Shown here one piece after another: positions 8,515 to 15,214 of a stretch of 50,211 bases of DNA. Location of the stretch: positions 1 through 50,211 of the forward strand of contig NZ_CAKVJB010000015.1 of NCBI RefSeq assembly GCF_934754935.1, in the 5' to 3' direction. The DNA comes from an uncultured Holdemanella sp. (GTDB taxonomy: Bacteria > Bacillota_I > Bacilli_A > Erysipelotrichales > Erysipelotrichaceae). Both the position numbers and the translations under genes were made by a program. The notes below the pieces were generated by a model, which worked only from the letters and a program-made list of their open reading frames with translations, was not told where the DNA came from and did no database searches. Each line of letters begins with the position of its first letter. The stretch's first letter is position 1.

Positions 8515-10590
8515 TTGAAAAAGAGTAGAAAATCATTGAAAAGGGCAAGACAAACTATTTCTGTTGATCAAGTTATTTCTAATCGTATATTGATTCTTGC
8601 GGTCTCTATTACCGTATGTTTTTTGGTCATCTTTTTACGATTATTCTATCTTCAGATTGTTTCATATAATGAATATACAGCGAAAAGAGAAGATTACACT
8701 TCCATCAAACAATATACTTCAGCACCTCGTGGTCAGATCTATGATTGTAAGGGAAAAATTTTAGCCAAGACTGTGGTTAGCCACAATATTGTCTTTACAT
8801 CTCCAAACAATATGGATTCAGACGATTATGAATTGTATGCGAAACGTATTGTGAAAGTGTTTAGTGTAAGCGCAAAAGATTTTACAGATGAAGATAAAAA
8901 ACAGGCGTATATTACGTATAAATCCTTTTTATCTCCAACAGACTCTGAGTATGCAGCCAATCATTTATTAACTTCAAAAGAATTAAAACAATATAAGAAT
9001 GGTGCATGGGGTGACAATGCCGAAAGTAAACGATATCAGATCTTAATGAATCGTATTGGTAAAAAACAAATTGGCGAAATGACACAATCCGAATTAAAGA
9101 TGTGTGTGATTTACCAAAGAATGATTGCCAACCAAAGTACAGGACAAGAAAATGTTGTACTTGAAGATGTCAGTGATGATGATGTGGCCTATCTTGTTGA
9201 ACATAAAACAGAATTTCCTGGCTTTGACGTTGATTTTGGCGGATGGAAACGAGAATATCCATATGGAGAATCTTTATCGGATGTTTTAGGAAGTGTAACG
9301 ACAAGTACGCAAGGTTTACCTAGTGAATTATCGAGTTATTATATTTCTAAAGGCTACCAATTAAATGCGAGTGTAGGTAAATCAGGACTTGAATATCAAT
9401 ATAATGATTTACTTGCTGGAACACCAGAAATCGCTAAGATTACGTATAATTCAAAAGGATTAGCCCAAAAAGATGTGATTCAAGAAGCGAAAAAAGGATA
9501 TGATATCCATCTTTCTATCGATATTGATCTACAAACTTCATTAGATGATATTTTAAAGAAAACATTAAATGAATATGGTGGAACAGCCAATCGTGAAAAC
9601 TTCCAATCTTTATTTACAACGGTATTAAATGCCCAAGATGGCTCGGTTCTTGCGATGTCAGGCTATCAAATGGATTTGGATACAAAAGGTATGACCTATT
9701 TTTCAACTGGAAACTATATGTCTTTAGTCAACCCAGGATCATGTATCAAGGGAGCTACAGTATATATGGGTGAAAGTGAACATGTGATGAGTCCAGGAGA
9801 AACGATTGTCGATAAAACAATGAATATTGGTGGACAAGAATTTAGTTCCTACAAAGATTATGGTACGGTTGATGACATTATGGCTTTGGAAGTAAGTAGT
9901 AACATATATATGTTTAATGTGGCGATTCGTTTGGCCAATGCATCGTATCAAGAAGAAGAACCACTGTATGTGAATGATCTTCAAGGTACATTAAATAAAA
10001 TGCGTGGATATTATTCGATGTTTGGTTTAGGTAATAAAACGGGTATTGATGTACCAAATGAAGCAACGGGATACATGGGCTATGGTGCAGAACCTGGTAT
10101 GTTACTTTATTATTCGATTGGTCAGTTTGATATGTATTCACCACTACAACTGGCAATATATGGTGCAACCATCGCATCGGATGGTAATTTATTTAAACCG
10201 CGTTTTATGACGTATGCGACAGAAGTAAATTCACAAGAAGTCGTTGTGACAAATGCCAAAAAGATCAAATCCACATTGCCAGAAAAGAATGCAGCTTATT
10301 TAGATCGTGTTAAACAAGGTTTTAGTGCATGTGTAAGCTCAGGCTATTGTGGAGATCCTATGCAGCCATTTGCCGGCCAAGTTTCAGCCAAAACAGGTAC
10401 AGCCGAAGTAGGCGACTGGACAACTGCTAACCTTGTAGGATATGCACCAAGTAGTGCTCCAACCATGGCATTTGCGTGTTCAGCACCAACATCAAGTATC
10501 AATGATCAAAGCGTTTCACCAAACATTTGTTCGAATATGGTGATGCCAGAATTTATCCAAAAGTATTTCGAATTGTATCCTGCAAGTTAA
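8515..10590 (+). CDS. class B penicillin-binding protein 2 (transpeptidase)
   Basis: A 691-residue membrane-anchored D,D-transpeptidase that cross-links peptidoglycan. A short basic cytoplasmic tail is followed by one membrane segment (about 24-46), the dimerisation region starting at SAPRGQIYDCKGKILA (about 69), and the penicillin-binding domain. Catalytic motifs are visible: S409-x-x-K412 (SCIK), S460-S-N462 and K625-T-G627. The start is TTG at 8515, with AAGGGGG 6 bases upstream. There are no PASTA repeats. Whether it serves elongation (PBP2/PbpA-like) or division cannot be told from the sequence, so no symbol is given. Confidence 0.9.
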   Translation: MKKSRKSLKRARQTISVDQVISNRILILAVSITVCFLVIFLRLFYLQIVSYNEYTAKREDYTSIKQYTSAPRGQIYDCKGKILAKTVVSHNIVFTSPNNMDSDDYELYAKRIVKVFSVSAKDFTDEDKKQAYITYKSFLSPTDSEYAANHLLTSKELKQYKNGAWGDNAESKRYQILMNRIGKKQIGEMTQSELKMCVIYQRMIANQSTGQENVVLEDVSDDDVAYLVEHKTEFPGFDVDFGGWKREYPYGESLSDVLGSVTTSTQGLPSELSSYYISKGYQLNASVGKSGLEYQYNDLLAGTPEIAKITYNSKGLAQKDVIQEAKKGYDIHLSIDIDLQTSLDDILKKTLNEYGGTANRENFQSLFTTVLNAQDGSVLAMSGYQMDLDTKGMTYFSTGNYMSLVNPGSCIKGATVYMGESEHVMSPGETIVDKTMNIGGQEFSSYKDYGTVDDIMALEVSSNIYMFNVAIRLANASYQEEEPLYVNDLQGTLNKMRGYYSMFGLGNKTGIDVPNEATGYMGYGAEPGMLLYYSIGQFDMYSPLQLAIYGATIASDGNLFKPRFMTYATEVNSQEVVVTNAKKIKSTLPEKNAAYLDRVKQGFSACVSSGYCGDPMQPFAGQVSAKTGTAEVGDWTTANLVGYAPSSAPTMAFACSAPTSSINDQSVSPNICSNMVMPEFIQKYFELYPAS

Positions 10591-10605
10591 AATTTTGAAA
10601 ATGAC

Positions 10606-10635
10606 TTGAAATTGACTTGTAAGTTATGCTAGAAT
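10606..10635 (+). promoter_or_regulatory. promoter of rpmG
   Basis: TTGAAA (10606-10611), an 18-base spacer and extended -10 TGC-TAGAAT (10627-10635). GAGGAGG follows before the rpmG start. Confidence 0.7.
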
Positions 10636-10669
10636 CAACTAGTAATTACTAATGTGAGGAGGACTGAAC

Positions 10670-10819
10670 ATGAGAGATCGTATTACATTTAAGTGCTCTG
10701 TTTGCGGTGAAGAAAATTATATTGGTACAAGAAATAAGAAAAAACATCCTGAACGTATGACTGTTAAAAAATATTGTCCAAAATGCAATCAGCAGACTGA
10801 ACATAAGGAGAAAAAGTAA
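10670..10819 (+). CDS. rpmG: 50S ribosomal protein L33
   Basis: A 49-residue protein too short for a 60-residue ORF cutoff. The sequence begins MRDRITFKCSVCGEENYI and ends in a Lys-rich tail, matching bacterial L33. It keeps two CxxC pairs (CSVC and CPKC), so it is the zinc-binding (C+) form; many Bacillota also carry a cysteine-free paralogue. GAGGAGG lies 7-8 bases upstream of the ATG. It has its own promoter and terminator, so it is a single-gene unit and is not followed by secE-nusG as in many relatives. Confidence 0.93.
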   Translation: MRDRITFKCSVCGEENYIGTRNKKKHPERMTVKKYCPKCNQQTEHKEKK

Positions 10820-10846
10820 GAAAGGCCGTTTTATTCGGTCTTTTTT
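10820..10846 (+). terminator. Rho-independent terminator of rpmG
   Basis: The stem AAAGGCCG / CGGTCTTT (one G-U pair) with a short T-rich loop, then a run of T immediately after the rpmG stop. Confidence 0.85.
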
Positions 10847-10858
10847 ATGTATTAGACG

Positions 10859-11482
10859 ATGAAAGTTATTCAACAACCCTTAGGGCCTGTACAGGCTAAT
10901 TGTTATTTGGTGATGGAAAATCACCATGCTTTAATCATTGATCCGGCAGACATGTTGCCAAATCTGAAAGAAATTCTTAATCAACATGATTGTACATTAG
11001 ATGCGATTGTTTTAACGCATGCACACTTTGATCATATTTCAGGAGTGGATAAGATCGTAAATGAATTTGGTTGTGATGTATATTTAAATCCAAATGAATT
11101 TGATTTTCTTTCAAATCCCGATTTAAATTCATCGAGTGCCTTTTATATGGATGTGACATGTAACGCAAAACCAAAGCCACTTGTTGAAGGTAAAAATGAA
11201 ATTGCAGGCTTTGAAATAGAAGCTATATATTGTCCTGGACATTCAATTGGTTCGACTGTATTAAAAATAGAAGATTGTTTATTTACCGGAGACGTATTAT
11301 TTCAAGGTTCCATTGGAAGAATGGATCTAGCTACTGGCAGTGTTTCAAGTATGAAACAATCACTAAAAAAAATGTATGAACTCGACAAAGATTATAAAGT
11401 ATATCCAGGTCATGGACCCACAACTTCTTTATCGCAAGAGAAAAAATGGAACGAAAGTTTAAAATATGCAGAAATTTATTAG
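10859..11482 (+). CDS. metallo-beta-lactamase-fold hydrolase (glyoxalase II-like)
   Basis: A 207-residue single-domain MBL-fold hydrolase. The metal motif THAHFDH is at 53-59, followed by CPGHSIGSTV, FTGDVLF and the C-terminal GHGPTT, so all metal ligands of the YcbL/hydroxyacylglutathione-hydrolase group are present. The substrate cannot be named; small thioesters are usual for the group. The start MKVIQQPLGPVQANCYLV matches family N-termini, but no Shine-Dalgarno sequence is seen before the ATG and the rpmG terminator ends only 12 bases upstream, so its transcription start is unclear. Confidence 0.85.
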   Translation: MKVIQQPLGPVQANCYLVMENHHALIIDPADMLPNLKEILNQHDCTLDAIVLTHAHFDHISGVDKIVNEFGCDVYLNPNEFDFLSNPDLNSSSAFYMDVTCNAKPKPLVEGKNEIAGFEIEAIYCPGHSIGSTVLKIEDCLFTGDVLFQGSIGRMDLATGSVSSMKQSLKKMYELDKDYKVYPGHGPTTSLSQEKKWNESLKYAEIY

Positions 11483-11500
11483 AATTTCTGCTTTTTTTTT
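11468..11500 (+). terminator. Rho-independent terminator of the MBL-fold hydrolase gene
   Basis: A perfect 9-bp stem (GCAGAAATT 11468-11476 / AATTTCTGC 11483-11491), 6-base loop and nine T. The stop codon lies in the loop. Confidence 0.92.
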
Positions 11501-11525
11501 CGTATTAGATAAGGGGTGATAAAAA

Positions 11526-12515
11526 ATGGATGATTTATTAAAGAATCTCATTGAATATGCGATTCAAAAGAGAGCGAGCGATATTCATTTTGTACTTCAA
11601 AATGAAAGGTTACAAATTCAACTTCGAACGCAAAATGAAATGATTGATGTATATCAAGATATATGGAAACCATCTTTTTTTGAGTATCTAAAATTTATTT
11701 CTCAAATGGATCTAACCAATCCTTATACGCCACAAAGTGGACAGTTTAAAGTTTATCTTCATAATCATGATATCTTTTGTCGTTTCAGTATCCTACATAA
11801 TCACAATATTCAAACCGGTGTCATTCGATTGTTGAACACCAAACAAGCCATTCAGCTTCATGAATTGTCTTTATGGAAAAAGGATACACAATTCTTTCAA
11901 TCTTTGATTCCATTACGACAAGGACTTGTGCTATGTGTTGGTCCGACCAACAGTGGTAAGACAACAACACTTCATGCCTTGCTTCATGAAATCGCAAAGA
12001 CTAAGAAACATAAGGTGGTGAGTCTAGAAGATCCGATTGAAATTGAGGATGATTCTTACTTGCAGCTACAAATCAATGAGACGATGGGATTTACATATGA
12101 TGTAGGAATCGAGCAATTATTACGCCATGATCCAGACATTATATGTATTGGAGAAACAAGAAACAGCTATACGGCAAAGATGGTATTGCGTGCAAGTTTA
12201 ACGGGGCATTTAGTATTAACAAGTATTCATGCCAAAAATGGAAAGGAGTGTATAAGTCGTCTTGAAGATCTTGGTGTATCGAAACAAGATTTATTAAGTG
12301 TATGTACTGCCATTGTTTCACAACGCTTATATTCAAATGGCGACAAGAAAGTGTGTGTATATGAAATTATGGATCAAAAAACATTGGAATATGTTATTCG
12401 AAATGGAAACTATCCAGACCAATTCAAAACATTATCTTCAAAAATTAAAGAGGGTATTGAAAAAGGATATATCCTTGACGAACAAGCCCAATGCGACATG
12501 TTTAGTTTGTCGTGA
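11526..12515 (+). CDS. comGA: competence type IV pilus assembly ATPase ComGA
   Basis: A 329-residue GspE/PilB-family traffic ATPase that powers assembly of the DNA-uptake pseudopilus at the inner face of the membrane. Seen: the N-terminal RASDIHF motif, Walker A GPTNSGKTT (139-147), the Asp box LEDPIEIE, Walker B HDPDIICIGE (201-210) and the His box LTSIHAKN. It is short because it lacks the long N-terminal domain of PilB, which is normal for ComGA. It is the first gene of a seven-gene comG operon; AAGGGGTGAT precedes the ATG. No clear promoter or ComK box is seen. Confidence 0.94.
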   Translation: MDDLLKNLIEYAIQKRASDIHFVLQNERLQIQLRTQNEMIDVYQDIWKPSFFEYLKFISQMDLTNPYTPQSGQFKVYLHNHDIFCRFSILHNHNIQTGVIRLLNTKQAIQLHELSLWKKDTQFFQSLIPLRQGLVLCVGPTNSGKTTTLHALLHEIAKTKKHKVVSLEDPIEIEDDSYLQLQINETMGFTYDVGIEQLLRHDPDIICIGETRNSYTAKMVLRASLTGHLVLTSIHAKNGKECISRLEDLGVSKQDLLSVCTAIVSQRLYSNGDKKVCVYEIMDQKTLEYVIRNGNYPDQFKTLSSKIKEGIEKGYILDEQAQCDMFSLS

Positions 12516-13425
12516 AGAAATTGAACAATTTCAATTGTTACAAAATCAAGGTGTGCCATTTGATACATTGGTTCATTTGGTGTTTAAAAAGGATGGTGAG
12601 ATTTTGGATGAATTAAAATTTGGCAATCGTTTAATAGATGTATTTTGTAGGGGTCAAAAGAAGTTGTATTTCAAGTATTTAAAGATTTTAGCTAATAAGA
12701 TGAATCTTAAAGAAGCCATCGAATGTGTGAGTCAAATCGAAAAAAGTTCGAATGTATTCTTTGAGAAGTTATTGAAAAAGATCGCATATCCATTCTTTTT
12801 ACTTGTGTTTGCGTATTTTATGATTTGTTTCTTTTCAGACTTTGTGCTTGTTCAAATGAAAGACTATATTTCAAATCATTTTGTCTTGATTTTGATTCAA
12901 GCATTAAAAGTTTTATTTGGAGTCAGTATTTTGAGTATTCTATTGTATCTAGGCTTATATTATTTATTTTTCTATAAATATGATGTAAGACTGAAATGTC
13001 CATTTTCTTTGATGAAGAAAATGATCTCTTTACAATTTGTATGTATGTATCAAGTTTTAGAAAAGACGAATAGTTCAACGCAAGAAGTATTAGAAACTTT
13101 AGCTTTAATGGACTTTAGTATTGTGGGTATGGTATCCAATGAAATCTTAAAGCAATTAAAGAAGGGAAATACTTTAGAAGCATGTTTTTTGGGTATCAAT
13201 GTATTTGATGCATCCTTTAAGAAGATGATCAAATATGCCTTAAGTGGCAATCGCCTATCGATATTTTTTGATCTTTATGTCAAGAAATGTCGTTTAGATT
13301 TAGAAAAATCGGTAAAGAAATTATCGAATGGCATACAGTTGTTTTCGTATATCAGTATTGGCATATTGGTTGTGGTTGTTTATCAAATCATGATGATGCC
13401 TTTAAACATGTTAAATCAATTTTAA
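12475..13425 (+). CDS. comGB: competence type IV pilus assembly membrane protein ComGB
   Basis: A GspF/PilC-family polytopic membrane platform protein, about 316 residues from the proposed start. Seen: cytoplasmic FDTLVHLVFKKD, three membrane segments (FFLLVFAYFMICFFSDFVLV, LILIQALKVLFGVSILSILL, YISIGILVVVVYQIMMMP) and the second cytoplasmic domain. The frame is open back to 12298, but that part overlaps comGA. I prefer TTG at 12475 because AAAAAGGA lies 7 bases upstream; this gives a 41-base overlap with comGA. The exact start is not certain. Confidence 0.85.
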   Translation: MTNKPNATCLVCREEIEQFQLLQNQGVPFDTLVHLVFKKDGEILDELKFGNRLIDVFCRGQKKLYFKYLKILANKMNLKEAIECVSQIEKSSNVFFEKLLKKIAYPFFLLVFAYFMICFFSDFVLVQMKDYISNHFVLILIQALKVLFGVSILSILLYLGLYYLFFYKYDVRLKCPFSLMKKMISLQFVCMYQVLEKTNSSTQEVLETLALMDFSIVGMVSNEILKQLKKGNTLEACFLGINVFDASFKKMIKYALSGNRLSIFFDLYVKKCRLDLEKSVKKLSNGIQLFSYISIGILVVVVYQIMMMPLNMLNQF

Positions 13426-13439
13426 ATGGAGGAGAAAAA

Positions 13440-13739
13440 ATGGAAAAGAAAAATGGATTTACAATATTAGAAATGATGATCGTAATGTTGATTGTGGCTT
13501 TACTCTTGTTGATAACTTTACCTAATATTCAACAAAAGGAGAAGATCATTCGTGATAAGGGTTGTGAAGCTTTACTTGAAATTGTAAACTCACAAATCAT
13601 GTTGTATGAAATTGATCAATTAGAAACACCGACAAGTGTGCAGGAGCTAATTGATTTTGGATATTTAAAGAAAGGACAAGATACATGTCCAGATCATAGC
13701 CAAGTGGTGATTGAAAATGGACAAGCCATCTCTAAATAA
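13440..13739 (+). CDS. comGC: competence major pseudopilin ComGC
   Basis: A 99-residue prepilin with the classic class III signal KNG^FTILEMMIVMLIVALLLLI: cleavage after Gly, Glu at mature position 5 and a hydrophobic helix. The C-terminal QDTCPDHSQ cysteine region matches ComGC, the main subunit of the DNA-uptake pseudopilus. The start is the ATG at 13440 with TGGAGGAG just upstream; the longer open frame from 13287 overlaps comGB and is not used. It needs a prepilin peptidase (ComC), which is not in this window. Confidence 0.93.
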   Translation: MEKKNGFTILEMMIVMLIVALLLLITLPNIQQKEKIIRDKGCEALLEIVNSQIMLYEIDQLETPTSVQELIDFGYLKKGQDTCPDHSQVVIENGQAISK

Positions 13740-14109
13740 GAATGGTTTTACTTTTCTTGAAATGATGATCGTATTGTTGATTGTGTCAATTTTAAGTTTT
13801 GGTTTCTATTCGAAAATGCAGTCATCTCTTTATGTGTTTATGAAACAAGTTCAAACATTATGTATAACGGCTCGACAAAAAGCGTATGTTGAACATCGTA
13901 AGGTATATGTACATATTCAAGATTCGATTCACGTAGATGAAATAGAATATAAGATTCCTAAAGATATCGCCTGTGATTCTGTTTCTTTTTACTATAATGC
14001 CAAAGGGAATATGTCAAAGGCTTTAACTTTTCATTGTTCAAATACAAGTACAAAGATGAAACTTGTTTTTCAAGTAGGAGCTGGGAGGGTACGTCTTGAA
14101 AAGGAATAA
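13717..14109 (+). CDS. comGD: competence minor pseudopilin ComGD
   Basis: About 130 residues, with prepilin signal NKNG^FTFLEMMIVLLIVSILSFG (Glu5 present) and a soluble C-terminal domain. Position after comGC and size match ComGD, a minor pseudopilin. The start overlaps the end of comGC by 23 bases; both TTG 13711 and ATG 13717 are possible, and I use the ATG, which has GGTGAT about 7 bases upstream. Translation is probably coupled to comGC. Confidence 0.82.
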   Translation: MDKPSLNKNGFTFLEMMIVLLIVSILSFGFYSKMQSSLYVFMKQVQTLCITARQKAYVEHRKVYVHIQDSIHVDEIEYKIPKDIACDSVSFYYNAKGNMSKALTFHCSNTSTKMKLVFQVGAGRVRLEKE

Positions 14110-14257
14110 TGGTTTTTTATTGCAGGATGCTTTATTTGCGCTATTTGTGATCTTGATTTGTGCAAGTTTATTGGTTCAGGGTATTTATACTTTATATGTT
14201 CAAAGGGATTTAAAAATAAATGAAAAGATTGAGAAGAAATGGTTTCACACTGATTGA
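14096..14257 (+). CDS. comGE: small ComGE-like minor pseudopilin
   Basis: A 53-residue protein below usual ORF cutoffs. It starts at TTG 14096 with a strong GGAGGG exactly 6 bases upstream, and reads MKRNNGFLLQDALFALFVIL and on. This is a prepilin-like signal with Gly before the cleavage site, a hydrophobic helix and then a short basic tail. Mature position 5 is Asp instead of the usual Glu. Position between comGD and comGF fits ComGE, but it is shorter than typical ComGE (about 100 residues). It overlaps comGD by 14 bases and comGF by 38. Confidence 0.7.
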   Translation: MKRNNGFLLQDALFALFVILICASLLVQGIYTLYVQRDLKINEKIEKKWFHTD

Positions 14258-14612
14258 AGCCTTACTTGCCTTGTTTATCTCAAGCTTAGTGAGTTTACTA
14301 GGATGTATGCTTGTAAGTTGTGCTTTACATTTTGCGCATATGGATATGGATACACAAAATCAATTTGCGATCTTGCAGCTAAGAAGAGAATTAAGTGTGG
14401 CAAGTGAAGTTAAAGTCGAAGATGAACAATTGGAATATATTCGTAATCATGAGAAGTTTCGTTTGTATTTTGATAAGCATCGCATTGTGAAAAGTCCTGG
14501 TTATGAAATCTATATGGAACAAATGGATGCGGGCTATTTTTATAAGAAAGAAGATGGTTATTATTTGTGGTTTAAAAAGAAGAATAAGACCTATGACTTT
14601 GAAATCTATTAA
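14220..14612 (+). CDS. comGF: competence minor pseudopilin ComGF
   Basis: A 130-residue protein with prepilin signal RRNG^FTLIEALLALFISSLVSLL and a C-terminal domain holding QFAILQLRRELSVA, typical of the ComGF family. The ATG lies within the end of comGE in another frame; AAAGGGAT lies about 12 bases upstream. It overlaps comGG by 20 bases. It would be a minor, tip-associated pseudopilin. Confidence 0.83.
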   Translation: MKRLRRNGFTLIEALLALFISSLVSLLGCMLVSCALHFAHMDMDTQNQFAILQLRRELSVASEVKVEDEQLEYIRNHEKFRLYFDKHRIVKSPGYEIYMEQMDAGYFYKKEDGYYLWFKKKNKTYDFEIY

Positions 14613-14961
14613 TGGATATGCGAGTTGGACAAGTTTGGTTTGTCTGTTTCTTGTGCTTCAAATTGTTTCTTTTTTAACGTTGAGTACCATTCAAAATGTA
14701 TATCTTTTAAAGGCAAATCGACAAAATATTCTAGAACTATCGATTGTGGATCATGCCAAACATATGATCAAACATAATAATCGCATTAAGTTGTGTCATA
14801 CAAATGAAGAGTTAATCAAAGAAAAGAATGAGACCATTATGAATTCACTAGTGCATTTTCAAGATTATTCCACTTTTATAGAGTGTACCTATGAGAATGT
14901 ATGTATGAAGATCTATTATGATGATAAGGCAATCGTGGATGTTGTTATTGACGAACCATAA
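14593..14961 (+). CDS. comGG: ComGG-like minor pseudopilus component
   Basis: A 122-residue protein starting MTLKSINGYASWTSLVCLFL with one N-terminal membrane helix (about 12-32) and a soluble remainder with Cys residues. It has no canonical G^FTLxE signal, as is usual for ComGG, which is recognised mainly by position as the last gene of the comG operon. The frame is open to 14503, but the ATG at 14593 puts the hydrophobic helix near the N-terminus. There is no clear ribosome binding site, so coupling to comGF is likely. Confidence 0.68.
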   Translation: MTLKSINGYASWTSLVCLFLVLQIVSFLTLSTIQNVYLLKANRQNILELSIVDHAKHMIKHNNRIKLCHTNEELIKEKNETIMNSLVHFQDYSTFIECTYENVCMKIYYDDKAIVDVVIDEP

Positions 14962-14976
14962 AAAACAAGATAAAAT
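14948..14976 (+). promoter_or_regulatory. promoter of the leuS T-box transcript
   Basis: TTGACG (14948-14953), a 17-base spacer and TAAAAT (14971-14976). It lies across the end of comGG and just ahead of the T-box leader. Confidence 0.75.
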
Positions 14977-14982
14977 TGATGC

Positions 14983-15202
14983 ATAGCGATGAATTAGAGT
15001 AGTAAAAGGAAATGGCAATTTTTAGAGAGCTAAAAATGGTGAAATTTAGCATTGTACAACCTTTGAACTTGCTAAGGAGCTGATGAGTAATGTTATCCGT
15101 ATACTCTGCGATAAAGGGTTAGAGGGCACAATTAAGATTGTGAACTAAGGTGGTACCGCGTACAAACGTCCTTAGATTTCAAGGGCGTTTTTTATTTTTT
15201 TA
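14983..15202 (+). promoter_or_regulatory. T-box riboswitch (leucine, specifier CUU) for leuS
   Basis: A complete T-box leader. Seen: stem I with AGAGAGC and a distal hairpin (GCTAAAAATGGTGAAATTTAGC-type fold near 15025-15050), specifier loop GAA-CTT-GC with the Leu codon CTT at 15068-15070, the conserved T-box AAGGTGGTACCGCG (15147-15160), and a terminator whose arms are AAACGTCCTT (15164-15173) and AAGGGCGTTT (15181-15190), followed by T residues. Uncharged tRNA-Leu(GAG) would pair with the specifier and its acceptor end with the T-box bulge, allowing read-through into leuS. The overall mechanism is established; the specifier assignment is read from the sequence. Confidence 0.95.
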
Positions 15203-15214
15203 TAGGAGGCTAAT

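Noticed and set aside
11490..11525. Competence-type promoter or ComK/Cin-box before comGA
   Set aside because: No AAAA-N5-TTTT pair or TACGAATA box in the correct orientation; the TTCGTATTA string is a reversed partial match only.
12298..12474. N-terminal extension of comGB
   Set aside because: It runs inside comGA in another frame and has no similarity to the family; TTG 12475 has a well-placed ribosome binding site.
13287..13439. N-terminal extension of comGC
   Set aside because: The extension overlaps comGB in another frame, and a strong GGAGG is placed for the ATG at 13440, which gives a normal prepilin signal.
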